From Unio delphinus (taxonomy: Eukaryota > Mollusca > Bivalvia > Unionida > Unionidae): DNA of 64,000 bases. Numbering within the stretch: the first letter of the stretch is position 1; every line of letters starts with the position of its first letter. The stretch covers positions 2,753,001 to 2,817,000 of the forward strand of contig JAQISU010000115.1 in the NCBI GenBank assembly GCA_029339505.1, written 5' to 3'. A program made the position numbers and the translations under genes. Shown piece after piece: positions 38,002-49,667 of the stretch. The notes beneath the pieces are model-generated. The model was not told the origin of the DNA. It was given only the letters and a program-made list of their open reading frames with translations, and made no database searches.

Positions 38002-39040
38002 CAAGTATGCATATATCACTTGCATTGTAAAATGTAAAAAAAATATTATAAGTAAATAATCCAGCATTTTTCATACATTCTTTTGTCTGCTTGCTTATGT
38101 CCTGCACACATTTATCGCTGTGTGCATTTGACTGCATTTATGTCGGCGCACATTTGTCTTGGGTACTTTTATCCGGTCACCAAATTTTCATGATGACTAC
38201 CATAGCAGCCATAATGGAGGTCTAATTGACATTATTTCTGTTTATGACCAACTATTTATCAAAAGGAGTCTTGTAATGATAAAACACTATGTCACTAAGA
38301 CTATCAATTCAGGTGAAGCAGCAATATCAAGATCTTTAAGATGGTGACAGAAACCTTATTGACTGATTAGCAATGTTTTCATTTAGGTCTTTAAGTTAAA
38401 CCCTAAATAGATATATAACCATCCTTTTAGATGAAGTAGCAAAGAACCATATCAGGTAAACAGTATTTTTATTTTTAACCAACCAGACCTAAAGAAAAGG
38501 TCTGTTAGAACCAGAAGAAGGAACCTTGATCAGATTTTATAGACTGCTGTTAGACGCTAGAGTAATTTTATTTAAACCAAATTAGACTCATCAAATACAT
38601 TTCAGTGAAACTCCCTGCTAATTCTATGTCCATATATGAGTAGCAAATAACAAGACTTTGTGATGGCCAATGTAGCAACAATACTTCAAGGAAAAATTGC
38701 CAAAAGTATACTAAATAATAAATATGAAGTATATAGGTCAAACAATTTTTCTGATAAAAATTTAAAACGGGGAATGATGGATGTAATAACATTGACAATA
38801 AATGATACATGCTGGAAGCTGGGCCATACAATAGATTTATAACCATTAGGTATCAAATTGAAAACATTTCACTGCCCTATGTGCCATACAATAAAACCAC
38901 TGAGATTTACATCCACCGCAGAAATGGACACTTCTCTCAATAATACATGCTTTTAGCTTTCGGAATTTCCACAAGTTATTGTCTATAGGACATCGATATA
39001 AATCTCAAATAAAGATGGACACAGATCAGACAGTTCAAAG
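38002..39040. other. intronic, nothing recognised
   Basis: Sequence between the satellite and the donor-junction array. Short frames on both strands carry no motif. Confidence 0.5.
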
Positions 39041-39044
39041 CAAG

Positions 39045-39716
39045 GAATGATGATGACATACCATATAGAATATATGACATACCATATTCAATGATGATGA
39101 CATACCATTTAGAATATATGACATACCATATTCAATGATGATGATATACCATATACAATATATGACATACCATATTCAATGATGATTACATACCATTTAG
39201 AATATATGACATACCATATTCAATGATGATGATATACCATATACAATATATGACATACCATATTCAATGATGATGACATACCATATTCAATGATGATGAC
39301 ATACCATATACAATGATGATGACATACCATATACAATGATGATGACATACCATATACAATATGACATTCCATATACAATATATGACGTACCATATACAAT
39401 ATATGACAAACCATATACAATAATGATGACATACCGTATACGATATGACATTTCATATACCATGATGATGACATACCTTATACAATGATGATGACATACC
39501 ATATACAATATGACTTACCATATACAATCTATGACATACCATATACAATGATCATGACAAACCATATACAATGATGATGACATTTCATATTCAATGATGA
39601 TGACATACCATATACAATGATGCTGACATACCATATACAATATGACATACCATATACAATATATGACATACCATATACAATATATGACATACCATATACT
39701 ATATATGACATACCAT
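39045..39716. repeat. ~21-24-bp tandem array of the CDC50 exon-4 donor junction, about 30 copies
   Basis: Units alternate between tatgacataccatatacaat and gatgatgacataccatatac forms. On the minus strand each reads ATTGTATATG followed by GTATGTCAT. That is the end of the coding exon at 40183 plus its splice donor. Two more units sit directly beside the exon at 40151-40195. Confidence 0.88.
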
Positions 39717-39719
39717 ACC

Positions 39720-40135
39720 AGCCATGATTTTGAGCTTTAAAAAAAAAGTGAAAATGTGAAAGTGGGGCTTGGGGGTACTCCCCAACGAGATCTAGAGAGG
39801 CAGAGCCCCTGATCAGGGAGTTCCGGGGCTCTCTCAGCCACTACAGCACGCTTCTTCTTTCCATTGACATCAGTTTCCTTTACAAGAAGATTCATTGGAT
39901 GAATTTAAACTGTTGACCAATTAGAATAGTCTTCACGAGAGTCGTGGGCAAACTAATATATGGAGCAAATACGTTACAAGGGTTGTTGCGGAATTAGACT
40001 GGAAAGAACTGTTGAAAACAACAAAAAAACGAATCGGACATTTTTAAAAATAAAAATGGACTATATGAAGACAAATCAGATTCAAGTCAGGAGAAAAGCG
40101 GAATTCCGTTTTAAAACGGAGAAAAATCATGTCTG
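39720..40135. mobile_element. candidate small insertion splitting the donor array
   Basis: A ~415-bp unrelated block separates the main array from the exon-proximal units. Its ends are short inverted words (catgatttt at ~39725 and aaaatcatg at ~40124). It contains G/C-rich sequence such as gagatctagagaggcagagc, unlike its surroundings. It looks like a MITE-type or SINE-type element; no clear target duplication was found. Confidence 0.45.
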
Positions 40136-40182
40136 CACTATATAAAATATATGACATACCATATATAATGATGATGACATAC

Positions 40183-40407
40183 CATATACAATATCAACTG
40201 TGTATATTCCCTTTGGCAAGCCTTCTTTGAAAGTAGGCACACTGTGGTTAATGCGACGGTGCAGTTTTCGGAAGGTTGGAAACGCAGCTGTCCTCATCCA
40301 TACAATAAGATCTTCATTTATGTCGTCACCAGATTGCCATGCATTGTATTTCCAGTTGGGTGGGAGGGTAAAATTAGAACAATTTGGTTTGGTTGATCCA
40401 TTGCAAG
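40183..40407 (-). CDS. TMEM30A: CDC50/TMEM30A exon 4 (visible numbering): membrane-proximal ectodomain
   Basis: A 225-bp exon after a tgctttttcag acceptor. It encodes 74 full residues including the conserved [20 protein letters not shown] block of CDC50 proteins (human [20 protein letters not shown]). Sequons NGS, NCS, NFT and NHS are potential N-glycosylation sites, as expected for a luminal/extracellular domain. It ends ...YTVDIVY plus one base before GTATGT. The next exon supplies the rest of that codon and continues [10 protein letters not shown]. The last ten coding bases and this donor are the seed of the repeats at 40151-40195 and 39045-39716. Beyond the donor the frame runs into the repeat and stops, so correct splicing is required. 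Confidence 0.95.
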
Positions 40408-41042
40408 CTGAAAAAGCATTTTTAAAAATGTAGGTAAACCAGAAAAAGGTAGAAGTTGGACTAAGTTTGAAATCTTCTGTTCTCATCAAGTGCATCATAA
40501 ATTCAAACAGCATAAAAAATAGTACACAATACTTAAAACTTCCTCTGTAGCAAACAAGTACCTGTTTATTTTAAAACTCCAATAAAGATAAGCAAATGAA
40601 TTAGGACGGATTTAGGCACCCGATTATTGTAGGTTAGTAATGTGCTTTGTAAACATATGTGGGAAACAGTTCTTCAAAATAACTCTGGAACATTAAAAGT
40701 CACACACCTGAGAGGCAAAATGGATCCTTCAGAAATGTTCCCTTGTAATGAAGACACAGACTGTGTAAGAAAATGAAGGTGTATGGATGGGAAGAAAATG
40801 GATAATACGAAAATACCCCAACACTACGCATAATGAAAAATCATATAAATATATCCTGGAAAGCATAGTGAACAATTGTAAAGCACCATATGTCGTTCAA
40901 ATCCAGATTCTTCAAAGATCTTTCATTTTATTTCAAAGGAAATCCTGATTTGAATTAAATGAAATTGATACTTGTTCAGATTATTTATTATACACTAACT
41001 CAAGAAATAATGACTTTAAAAAAAAGATTTATGAAAACTTAC

Positions 41043-41159
41043 TGGAAGGTTTTTTGAATTTTTCATTCACGTCTGAGGCCCAAGCTATATTGTTGTGCAA
41101 GAAAGAAACATTTGCATTGTTTGTTCCATCTTCACCTTTGTAGGTAAGTTTATACGAAT
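41043..41159 (-). CDS. TMEM30A: CDC50/TMEM30A exon 3 (visible numbering): central ectodomain
   Basis: A 117-bp exon between a gttttacttttcag acceptor and a GTAAGT donor, phase 1 at both ends. It starts by completing Asp after NSLFN of the previous exon and reads SYKLTYKGEDGTNNANVSFL, then an HNNIAWASDV segment. The latter corresponds to the family's GIAWWTDKNVKF region just before the membrane-proximal half. One NVS sequon is visible. It is separated from exon 4 by only 635 bp, the one short intron of the gene. Confidence 0.92.
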
Positions 41160-41415
41160 CTGAAAAGTAAAACAGTGAAAATTTGAAAGTATTAATGATA
41201 TTTCCACTACAATTTTCAGTTGTATTCTGCTAACTTAAAAATAAATTGATTGTAAAAAAAAAAACCTACTTAACAAGGTGAAATGACTTGAAATGCGACC
41301 TACTCAACACTAATGATAATGTGATTATATACAGATCAACCACTGGTTGTAAACTTCAATTTGTAATATATGATGAAAATAAAAAAACTGCCATCAGTTC
41401 TAACATATGCAACAA

Positions 41416-41417
<2 letters not shown>

Positions 41418-41458
<41 letters not shown>
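41418..41458. repeat. (GT)n microsatellite
   Basis: About 20 GT dinucleotides within the CDC50 intron. Confidence 0.95.
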
Positions 41459-41459
<1 letters not shown>

Positions 41460-41544
41460 TTTGGATTTTTAAGGCTGCTTTAGCAATTTTTTAGACATAT
41501 CTCTTTGATGTTTGCAGTGTGGCAGTTTCTAGTGATGTCTAGCA

Positions 41545-41848
41545 CTGGGGCCTCATGCTGCAAACATGTAGCATCATGTCACACCCAGACAAATTATCCT
41601 GACACCAGGCAGACCAGTTCTAGCACTAACCACTTAATGCTGAGTGCCATGCTGTTATTACATGTACTATTTTTATAGGTCTTTGGTATGACTTGGCTAG
41701 AGTTCAAACCCACAGCCTTCCACATCCAATGCGGATGCTCTAAACTTTACATGTAAGTTGTAATCTAGTGAACAAAAGGCGTAATTATTATGCCAAAGGC
41801 GTAATGGTTGGCATTGTATGCTCTAACCACTAGGCCATTGGAGCAGTG
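41545..41848 (-). mobile_element. tRNA-derived SINE, family A, copy 2, carrying a 74-bp insertion
   Basis: On the minus strand the head reads ccaatggcctagtggttaga, then gcatccgcattggatgtgg and a B-box-like gggtttgaactct. The body contains ggttagtgctagaactgg and gacatgatgctacatg, matching the plus-strand copy at 9909-10118. The head is split by bases 41744-41817. The flanking atgctctaa (41735-41743 and 41818-41826) is duplicated, so the SINE was hit by a second small insertion. Confidence 0.8.
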
Positions 41849-44800
41849 AATTAATAAAATTATTTCAAGATGAAATTGTTGAAAATAATCTTTTAACAAA
41901 ACTGAAAATATAATGATGTAAACGGATTGTACATTTCGCATCAGAGCTGAGTTCTATGAATTTTAATAACAGAACCAAAATAGGTCACTGAGCAAGCATC
42001 TAACAAAAAGAACCACAAATAATGAATGTTCCCATATGGCCACTGTATTAAGACTTTTACTTGACTTTCTTCTCACAATGTTGGGTTCTGATATGTATTC
42101 GCAAATAAGTGCTTCTATGGTCCAAATATGTGTAAAAGGGAGCTACTACCATCTGAGAAGGCCATAAATCACATACAGTGTTATTCTTTCTGTGCAACTG
42201 CTACTAAGATTTGTACTCGACACTAATCATATTAAGTTAAGGCAACTTTCTTTGCTACCAATAAATCCAGCTTTTAGAGAAAGACGTAAAATACATGTAC
42301 ATATTTCAACCTATATAATTAAATAAACATAGGGAAACAACTTCTGCAGGTTAACTCCCATTCAACCCACTAGATGGTGACTGCTATACCCAGTTTGAAC
42401 TGAATTTTTACTTATGCAACACCTTCTAGGATACATGCATTGTGGGGAAGAGTAGGTGGAATTATTTTTAATATGATCAGGTTATTATTGGTGAAGCATA
42501 ATGGACTAAAATCTTTGATTTCTCCATCAAATATATTCCTTGATCACATTACATTAGGAGAGAACAGGTAATTTTGACTATTCCACATATGCTTGCAATG
42601 AAGTTACAAGCAAAACTAAATTAGACAAATCGGGTAATGGTATCACTATATGAATCTACCATAGAATAGATGAATAATGACAATCACAATACAAACCTAC
42701 CTGAATTGACAGATTTATACCTGTATCACTATTTAAATCAACCAGAATTTGACAGATGGATAACTGTACCAATCCCTCAATAACTCACACCCTGATAACT
42801 CTAGAACCCACTTATAACATGGGGTCAGGCGTGAATCCCATTTTTTTTTATGTCAGAAACATAAAAAAAAATGTATTCCTATTAGTTGAACGTAAAGAAA
42901 ATCATGACCAAAATTGGTAATTTTTACTTTGATATATCGCTTGTTTTATCATAAAAAATAGTATATAACACCTGGAAATTTTAATCAACATTATGAAATA
43001 TCAAGTTTTAAGTCACATAATTTGTTACATTTGCAAATGACATTCTTAGTATACACCACTCCTTCGATAACTCATGAACCCGCTTTTATGGCGGTGTCCT
43101 GCTCAGATACCGATTTTTCTCCACAGAAAATATTTTAAGGATCTTTCAAAATATGCTGAACGTGAAATAATTACAATAAGAATTGGTAAATTAAACCTTT
43201 ATACATTTCTTGTTTTATCATCAAAAATGGTGATTAATGCTCATAAAGATTGATTCCATATTGTGAAATTGCAAATTCTAAATAAGATATCACATGTTAT
43301 GTTTATTTGTTGATAAATAGTCATCAATACACCGTAAATAAACAGTCTGGTGAAATAGCAATCAATGAAAACGTCTGGTAAATGCTAACAGGTGGCAACA
43401 GAGAATGAAATAAACAGCAATTAAATATCTTGCTATGTGAAAGTCACATTCTAATCTTTTATTTCCGTTTCAATGTAAACATTATAATTGCAGCATATTC
43501 TTTTCTATGAAAACATGAAAAGAGTCAATCAACCATCACATCGAAACCCATGAGTACTTTTGCGAGAACCTAATTATCTGCCAGCTTTGTTTTGATCAAC
43601 AACTTGGCAAGTGCTAGTTGCACTAAAATAATCCATTAAAAGATATCCGTGATTTTTTTTTCACTTTGATTATGTGTTATGTATCGAATCAAGCATCTCA
43701 GCGACAGCGAAATCAGGGAGTAACACAAAAAATTAACTAATTTTTTCAAAAAGTGAAGTATCATTTGTCAAGCACATCACAACCGGCATTTGTATTATCG
43801 TGTTCTAATTTACATTGTTTCATATTTGTTAACCCACTAAATTCATGTTAGTAATGATTACCCTTGTTGTTTCTTTTCTGCTTTTCGTTTTACTTCTACC
43901 GTAATCAACTATATCTATCAATCGATCGATCAACAATGTTCATAGCAAAGAGAGTCGATATTTAGTATTAAAAAATATGTCTAATTTGGATCAAACAATA
44001 AAACTAGAATGTTTCCAATTCAACACAAAATTTAGTGACATAATACACAATGTGTAAAGTGGTACACGTGTTAAGCGAACATAAACCACATGGAATAATG
44101 TTTTCGATTAACTCCTCAATATATGGTAATTTATTCTGAAATTAATGCTACTCTATGAAGATAAAATAAACTACACCATTATGAAGAGATAATTATTCAC
44201 AGTTAATCACAGCACGATTATAAAGTGAGTATTCAACACTATAAAATCAGCCACACACCCTTTTGATCTTTGTGTTGATCCTTTCATTGTTTTTTTTTAT
44301 TATATGTCCATCATTAACTTGCACCTCAATTATAGTGCGGTCGATGTTTCTGGACCTTGATGTGCACGACTTATCAAGAGAGCGGTGTACAACATAAATA
44401 AAAATATTCAAAAAAAAAATTTGATGAATGAAAATGTCACTTACACTTAGTGGAGACAGTACTTTAATAAATAAATACCAATTAAATAATTTTTTTATGA
44501 ATTCGAATTTGTGTTTTATCTTTTAGTTCTTTTAAGTGTAATCATCATAAATTCAATGTGTCATAATGTAATTAAATGTAAAATGTGTCAATATACAGTA
44601 ACAGCTATATCCAAAAGCATTTCTTTGAAAACCTAATTAAGTGCCAACTGTGTTTTTATATAGGACTAGTAGATCATTTGTTGTATTGTTGAACTAAATG
44701 AAAAGCTGGCCTCCTTTTCTATCATCCTGTTAATTACATCTTTTGAATCAAATAAATGTGGGGGGGGGGGGGGGACAACGTTAAAAGGCATAGAAATCCA

Positions 44801-45585
44801 ACATGCTTTAGAACCAGCAGCCCTGGGTGTATATCAGTTACCTCATTTCAGCTGGTTAATCAAACAGTTTTAAATGTTCTTGTATAGATAATTAACTACC
44901 TTAAAATAACTGAGTCACTGTGATCAAAGAATGCAAGGTAACAAAGCAAAATGAGAACTTTCACAAAATAATTTTATTTCAGATACAGACCATTGTGGGG
45001 AAACCAGTTTCTGAGAATTCTTGAATATGCACATAGAAATATCTTCAAGGATGATAAGAAGTTTAACTTTTACTTGCAAGGAAATCAAGGCATCATATTT
45101 TACTAGCTGAACAATAAGAAATTTGAGTTCCAACATGGACTCTGTTTCACAAAATAAATGTTGCACGTTTTTGATAAAAAGGAATCTTGTTTGGTAGTGT
45201 ATCAACAGTTAGTCTGGTTCATTGATTAGAAGACTCCTTGATTCGCAAAACAAATTATAAATACTCTGGAACCCAGACTATTTAATAAAACAAAAGCAGT
45301 GATGTAACAAATGAAAATATTTGTGTAACATGTTGATTGTTGAAACCAGGTGGAATCATGTTATCAATCTTTCAGATGTTGGACATTTGGAAAATAAATG
45401 TAATTTATATAAAATTACGCACTTCATTGACAATTATACTTGACATGGTTATAAAATGTGAATTCCGTCATTAATCAGCCCAGTAAATCACTCCCATGGT
45501 TCTCCGGATGCCTAACAGACTTTTGGGAGGTCCCTTGGTAACTCGCACCTTTGCTTTTAGTGCATGAGTTATTAAGTGAGAGGTA
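41849..45585. other. CDC50 intron, no gene recognised
   Basis: AT-rich intronic sequence. At 42640-42770 there are diverged precursors of the 43-bp repeat (aacctacctgaattgacaga, aaccagaatttgacagatgg). Segments near 42780-42850 and 43060-43130 are old duplicates of each other (gataactctagaacccac and gataactcatgaacccgc). A 15-base G run lies at 44760-44774. Confidence 0.5.
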
Positions 45586-45589
45586 GATC

Positions 45590-47312
45590 ACTATATGAAC
45601 CTACCAGAATCTGACAGATCTACAATGCTATCATTATATGAACCTACCAGAATCTGACAGATCTAAAATGCTATCATTATATGAACCTACCAGAATCGGA
45701 CAGATCTACAATGCTATCATTATATGAACCTACCAGAATCGGACAGATCTACAATGCTATCATTATATGAACCTACCAGAATCGGACAGATCTACAATGC
45801 TACCACTATATGAACCTACCAGAATATGACATCTCTACAACGCTGCCACTATATGAACCTACCAGAATCTGACAGATCTACAATGCTATCACTATATGAA
45901 CCTACCAGAATCTGACAGATCTACAATGCTATCACTATATGAACCTACCAGAATCTGACAGATCTACAATGCTCTCACTATATAAACCTACCAGAATCGG
46001 ACAGATCTACAATGCTACCACTATATGAATCTACCAGAATCTAACAGATCTACAATGCTACCACTATATGAACCTACCAGAATCTGACAGATGTACAATG
46101 CTATCACTATATGAACCTACCAGAGTCTGTCAGATCTACAATGCTATCATTATATGAACCTACCAGAATCTGACAGATCTACAATGCAATCACTATATGA
46201 ACCTACCAGAATCTGACAGATCTACAACGCTACCACTATATGAACCTACCAGAATCTGACATCTCTACAATGCTATCACTATATGAACCTACCAGAATCT
46301 GACAGATCTACAATGCTATCACTATATGAACCTACCAGAATCTGACAGATCTACAATGCTCTCACTATATGAACCTACCAGAATCTGACAGATCTACAAT
46401 GCTACCACTATATGAACCTACCAGAATCTGACAGATCTACAATGCTATCACTATATGAATCTACCAGAATCTGACAGATCTACAATGCTACCACTATATG
46501 AACCTACCAGAATCTGACAGATGTACAATGCTACCACTATATGAACCTACCAGAATCTGACAGATCTACAATGCTATCACTATATGAACCTACCAGAGTC
46601 TGTCAGATCTACAATGCTATCATTATATGAACCTACCAGAATCTGACAGATCTACAATGCAATCACTATATGAACCTACCAGAATCTGACATCTCTACAA
46701 TGCTACCACTATATGAACCTACCAGAATCTGACAGATCTACAATGCTATCACTATATGAACCTACCAGAATCTGACAGATCTACAATGCTCTCACTATAT
46801 GAACCTACCAGAATCTGACAGATCTACAATGCTATCACTATATGAACCTACCAGAATCTGACAGATCTACAATGCTACCACTATATGAATCTACCAGAAT
46901 CTGACAGATCTACAATGCTACCACTATATGAACCTACCAGAATCTGACAGATGTACAATGCTACCACTATATGAACCTACCAGAATCTGACAGATCTAGA
47001 ATGCTATCACTATATGAACCTACCAGAGTCTGTCAGATCTACAATGCTATCATTATATGAACCTACCAGAATCTGACAGATCTACAATGCAATCACTATA
47101 TGAACCTACCAGAATCTGACAACTCTACAATGCTACCACTATATGAACCTACCAGAATCTGACAGATCTACAATGCTCTCACTATGTGAACCTACCAGAA
47201 TCTGACAGATCTACAATGCTACCACTATATGAACCTACCAGAATCTTACATATCTACAATGCTATCATTATATGAACCTACCAGAATCTGACAGATCTAC
47301 AATGCTATCACG
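45590..47312. repeat. 43-bp minisatellite, about 40 copies
   Basis: Unit of 43 bp: gaacctaccagaatctgaca, gatctacaatgctatcacta, tat. Homogeneous, with longer blocks (marked by the cagagtctgtcag variant at 46121, 46594 and 47014) repeated every ~0.42-0.47 kb. It lies in the CDC50 intron between exons 2 and 3. On the minus strand each unit carries an acceptor-like atctgtcag followed by attc. Confidence 0.95.
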
Positions 47313-47539
47313 TACCTGAATAAAAATGTATCACATAAAAATATCTGGTATCAATGAAACACATTAACAATACTAATTTTAATAGGCCTTACTACTTTGT
47401 GCTGAGTTCATATGGAACCAACAAAGAATATCCTAATCAACACCCTACAAATTTATAATCAAAACGTCATTTTTATAAACTGAGGTAAAGGAGACTGTGG
47501 GAAGAGATGCGGTAGAAAGAGAGTGGAAGAAAACGACTA

Positions 47540-47819
47540 ATTACCATTAAAGAGGCTGTTAGCAATAATGACTAATTACCATTAATGAGGCTGTTAGCTA
47601 TAATGTGTAATTACCATTAAAGAGGCTGTTAGCTATAACGACTAAATACCATTAAAGAGGCTGTTAGCTATAATTACTAATTACAATTAAAAAGGCTGTT
47701 AGCTATAATGACTAATTACCATTAGAGAGGCTGTTAGCTATAACGACTAATTACCATTAAAGAGGCTTTTAGCTATAAAGATTAATTACCATTAAAGAGG
47801 CTGTTAGCTATAGCACCAC
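47540..47819. repeat. 35-bp tandem array of the CDC50 exon-2 donor junction, 8 copies
   Basis: Units start at 47540 and recur every 35 bp to 47785, where the eighth is the authentic exon end. Each contains attac (splice donor GTAAT on the minus strand) followed by cattaaagaggctgttagct, the last 20+ bp of the exon. Six of the seven extra copies keep the GTAAT donor. Unit 4 has GTATT; unit 5 keeps the donor but changes the last exon base. Confidence 0.97.
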
Positions 47820-47985
47820 ATGGTGCTATGCCTTTGCCATCTGCTTTTTTGTATGGTTCACAGTCCGTATTAAGGTTATCGGCAGAAATGCTCTCTCCAT
47901 GAAGCTGGGCATCATCACGTGATCGAACATATCGACGATGGTTCTGGTAATAATTGGTCAAACCATAGTACATGTAAACAGTACC
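47790..47985 (-). CDS. TMEM30A: CDC50/TMEM30A exon 2 (visible numbering): conserved YYGL...NHRRY and CGAIANS block
   Basis: A 196-bp exon after a tttcatttcag acceptor, phase 0 in and phase 1 out. It encodes 65 residues including [20 protein letters not shown] (human [20 protein letters not shown]) and [14 protein letters not shown], the two best-conserved stretches of the family. Two cysteines 14 residues apart (DCEPYKK... and APCGAI) match the conserved second disulfide of human TMEM30A. The donor is GTAATT, weaker than consensus and followed at once by an in-frame stop. Its last 22 bases plus donor are repeated seven more times just downstream in the intron. Confidence 0.97.
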
Positions 47986-48650
47986 CTGAAATGAAACAAA
48001 GGCAACCTTAAACTATAACAAAATAAAATGTCCTAGATGCATCCTTTTGACTTTTGCATACAAGCAGGCAACTGGTAAAACATGTCTGGACTATTTAGAA
48101 TTACATTTAGGAGGTGACACAGGGATAAACAACTCCAGAACTGGAACAAATGAGCACTGGTTAAGCATTTGTCATATTTTGCTGCTGTCCACTAATGTCT
48201 TATCTTGAAACCCTAGAAAAAAATCATTAATTCTGCAAATAGTAAAATTAAAAATGTAAAATTCAAACCTCTAGCTGTCAGTCATCAAGTATTTAGGAAA
48301 TAAGATCTGCACAGCTATGTATACAGTTCATTTGAAAATATTTTGCCATACTCTGGGCTTAGCATTTCAAATCAACTGGGAGAAGGTGCCTTACATGACT
48401 ACTTTTACTTTACACCCAGCTAATTTTAAATAGACTTGTATCCCCATTGAAGGAGGTTCTCCAAAACCCCCTACCTACTTTGGCAACTCACCCTCCAACT
48501 TTAAATCTAATGGAAGGCCATGTTTACCAATATTTTGAGCTGTTTGCATCAACACAAGCATAAAGTATTATTTTGGCAATAAATCCAAGACAATTTATTT
48601 TGTATAATTATGTGATAATACTTCAAGATGTTACAAATGACACCCATATT
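47986..48650. other. CDC50 intron, nothing recognised
   Basis: AT-rich unique sequence, no motif. Confidence 0.5.
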
Positions 48651-49155
48651 ACTAAGTCTAAATATACTGAGTGTATTTTTATAATGTTACTCTATTCAAT
48701 ACAAACTGGCCATATCAGTTGATGTTAAGGTTTAACGCCATTTTTCAACACATGATAGGCTATACATTGCGGCCAGTATTAATGGTGCAGGAAGAACGCG
48801 GGTAAACCCCTAGAAAGAAATAGCGACCAATGAGACGCTACTGGCGAGCTGTATCACATAACCACGTTACCCGAATCCGAAACTTGAACCTATGCAGAGG
48901 TGAGATGGCAGTGATCTGTAACAGAGAGCGCTTGAGATCACTCAGCTCCCTGGCCAGATCGGTCAACTCCATGCTAAATATATTGAGTATATTTGTTATA
49001 AGGATGCTCTATTCAACACAATCTGGCCATATCAGTCAAGTCTATGCTAAATATTCTGAGTGTATTTTTGTCTGGATACTCTATTCAACACAAACTGGTC
49101 ATATCAGTCAAGTCTATGTAAATATACTGAGTGTATTTTTATCTGGATACTCTCA
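48650..49155. repeat. ~76-bp tandem repeat split by a SINE
   Basis: Copies share ctgagtgtatttttatctgg, actctattcaacacaaactg and catatcagtcaagtctatg. One copy lies at ~48655-48725 and about three at ~48960-49155, with SINE family B between them. The gypsy-type element starts abruptly at the last copy. Confidence 0.85.
48750..48960 (-). mobile_element. tRNA-derived SINE, family B, copy 2
   Basis: Shares ggctatacattgcggccagt with ggctatacaaggcggccagt of copy 1 (9420-9645), as well as the gaggtgagatggcagt/ggtgagatggtagt block and the gagagcgc head. It is more diverged and inserted in a tandem repeat. Confidence 0.7.
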
Positions 49156-49667
49156 CATTTGCTAGAGAAAAAGAGCAGTTGGTTGATAGATGGTGCCTAG
49201 CCAAGAAAGTTGAACAAGATTATCAAAATCTCAAGCAAATGATATTAATTGAAGAGTTCGAAAACTGTGTCCATAGTGGCGTTAAGTCTTATCTTGATGA
49301 GCATAAGATTGAAACCTTGGAGAATGCAGCTCGAGTTGCTGAAGAATATTCTTTGACACATAAAGTTCCTTTTCTTAACAAGACTTCTACTCAAGAGTTT
49401 TCTGGAAGAGAAGTATTTCAGCCTAATACAAATCCTTTTAAAACTCAAACTAGTACAACTTTCAAAAATGAAAATTCAGAGAAGGTTGATTCTAGATCCT
49501 TATCTCTTCCGACGTGTATCTATTGCAAGAAAAAAGGACACGTTATTTCTGATTGCTACAAATTGAAAAATAGGCATCTGAATCAAGACAGACATGTTCC
49601 AAATGCTCTTATTTCTAAGAGGTCAAGGTCACGGTCATGTATTGAAAGCAATACCCACCCCTATTAA
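49155..49667 (+). pseudogene. gag fragment with CCHC zinc knuckle
   Basis: An open frame without a credible start codon of its own. It contains a capsid-like part (KEQLVDRWCLAKKVEQDYQ...) and near its end a zinc knuckle of CX2CX4HX4C spacing (CIYCKKKGHVISDCYKL), which binds RNA in gag proteins. It ends in a basic RSRSR tail and TAA at 49665-49667. The protease signature follows in another frame. Confidence 0.85.

Noticed and set aside
47821..47985. Start of a small gene at the Met in MYYGL
   Set aside because: This Met is internal to a CDC50 exon. The splice acceptor lies 12 bases upstream and the frame is continuous through it.
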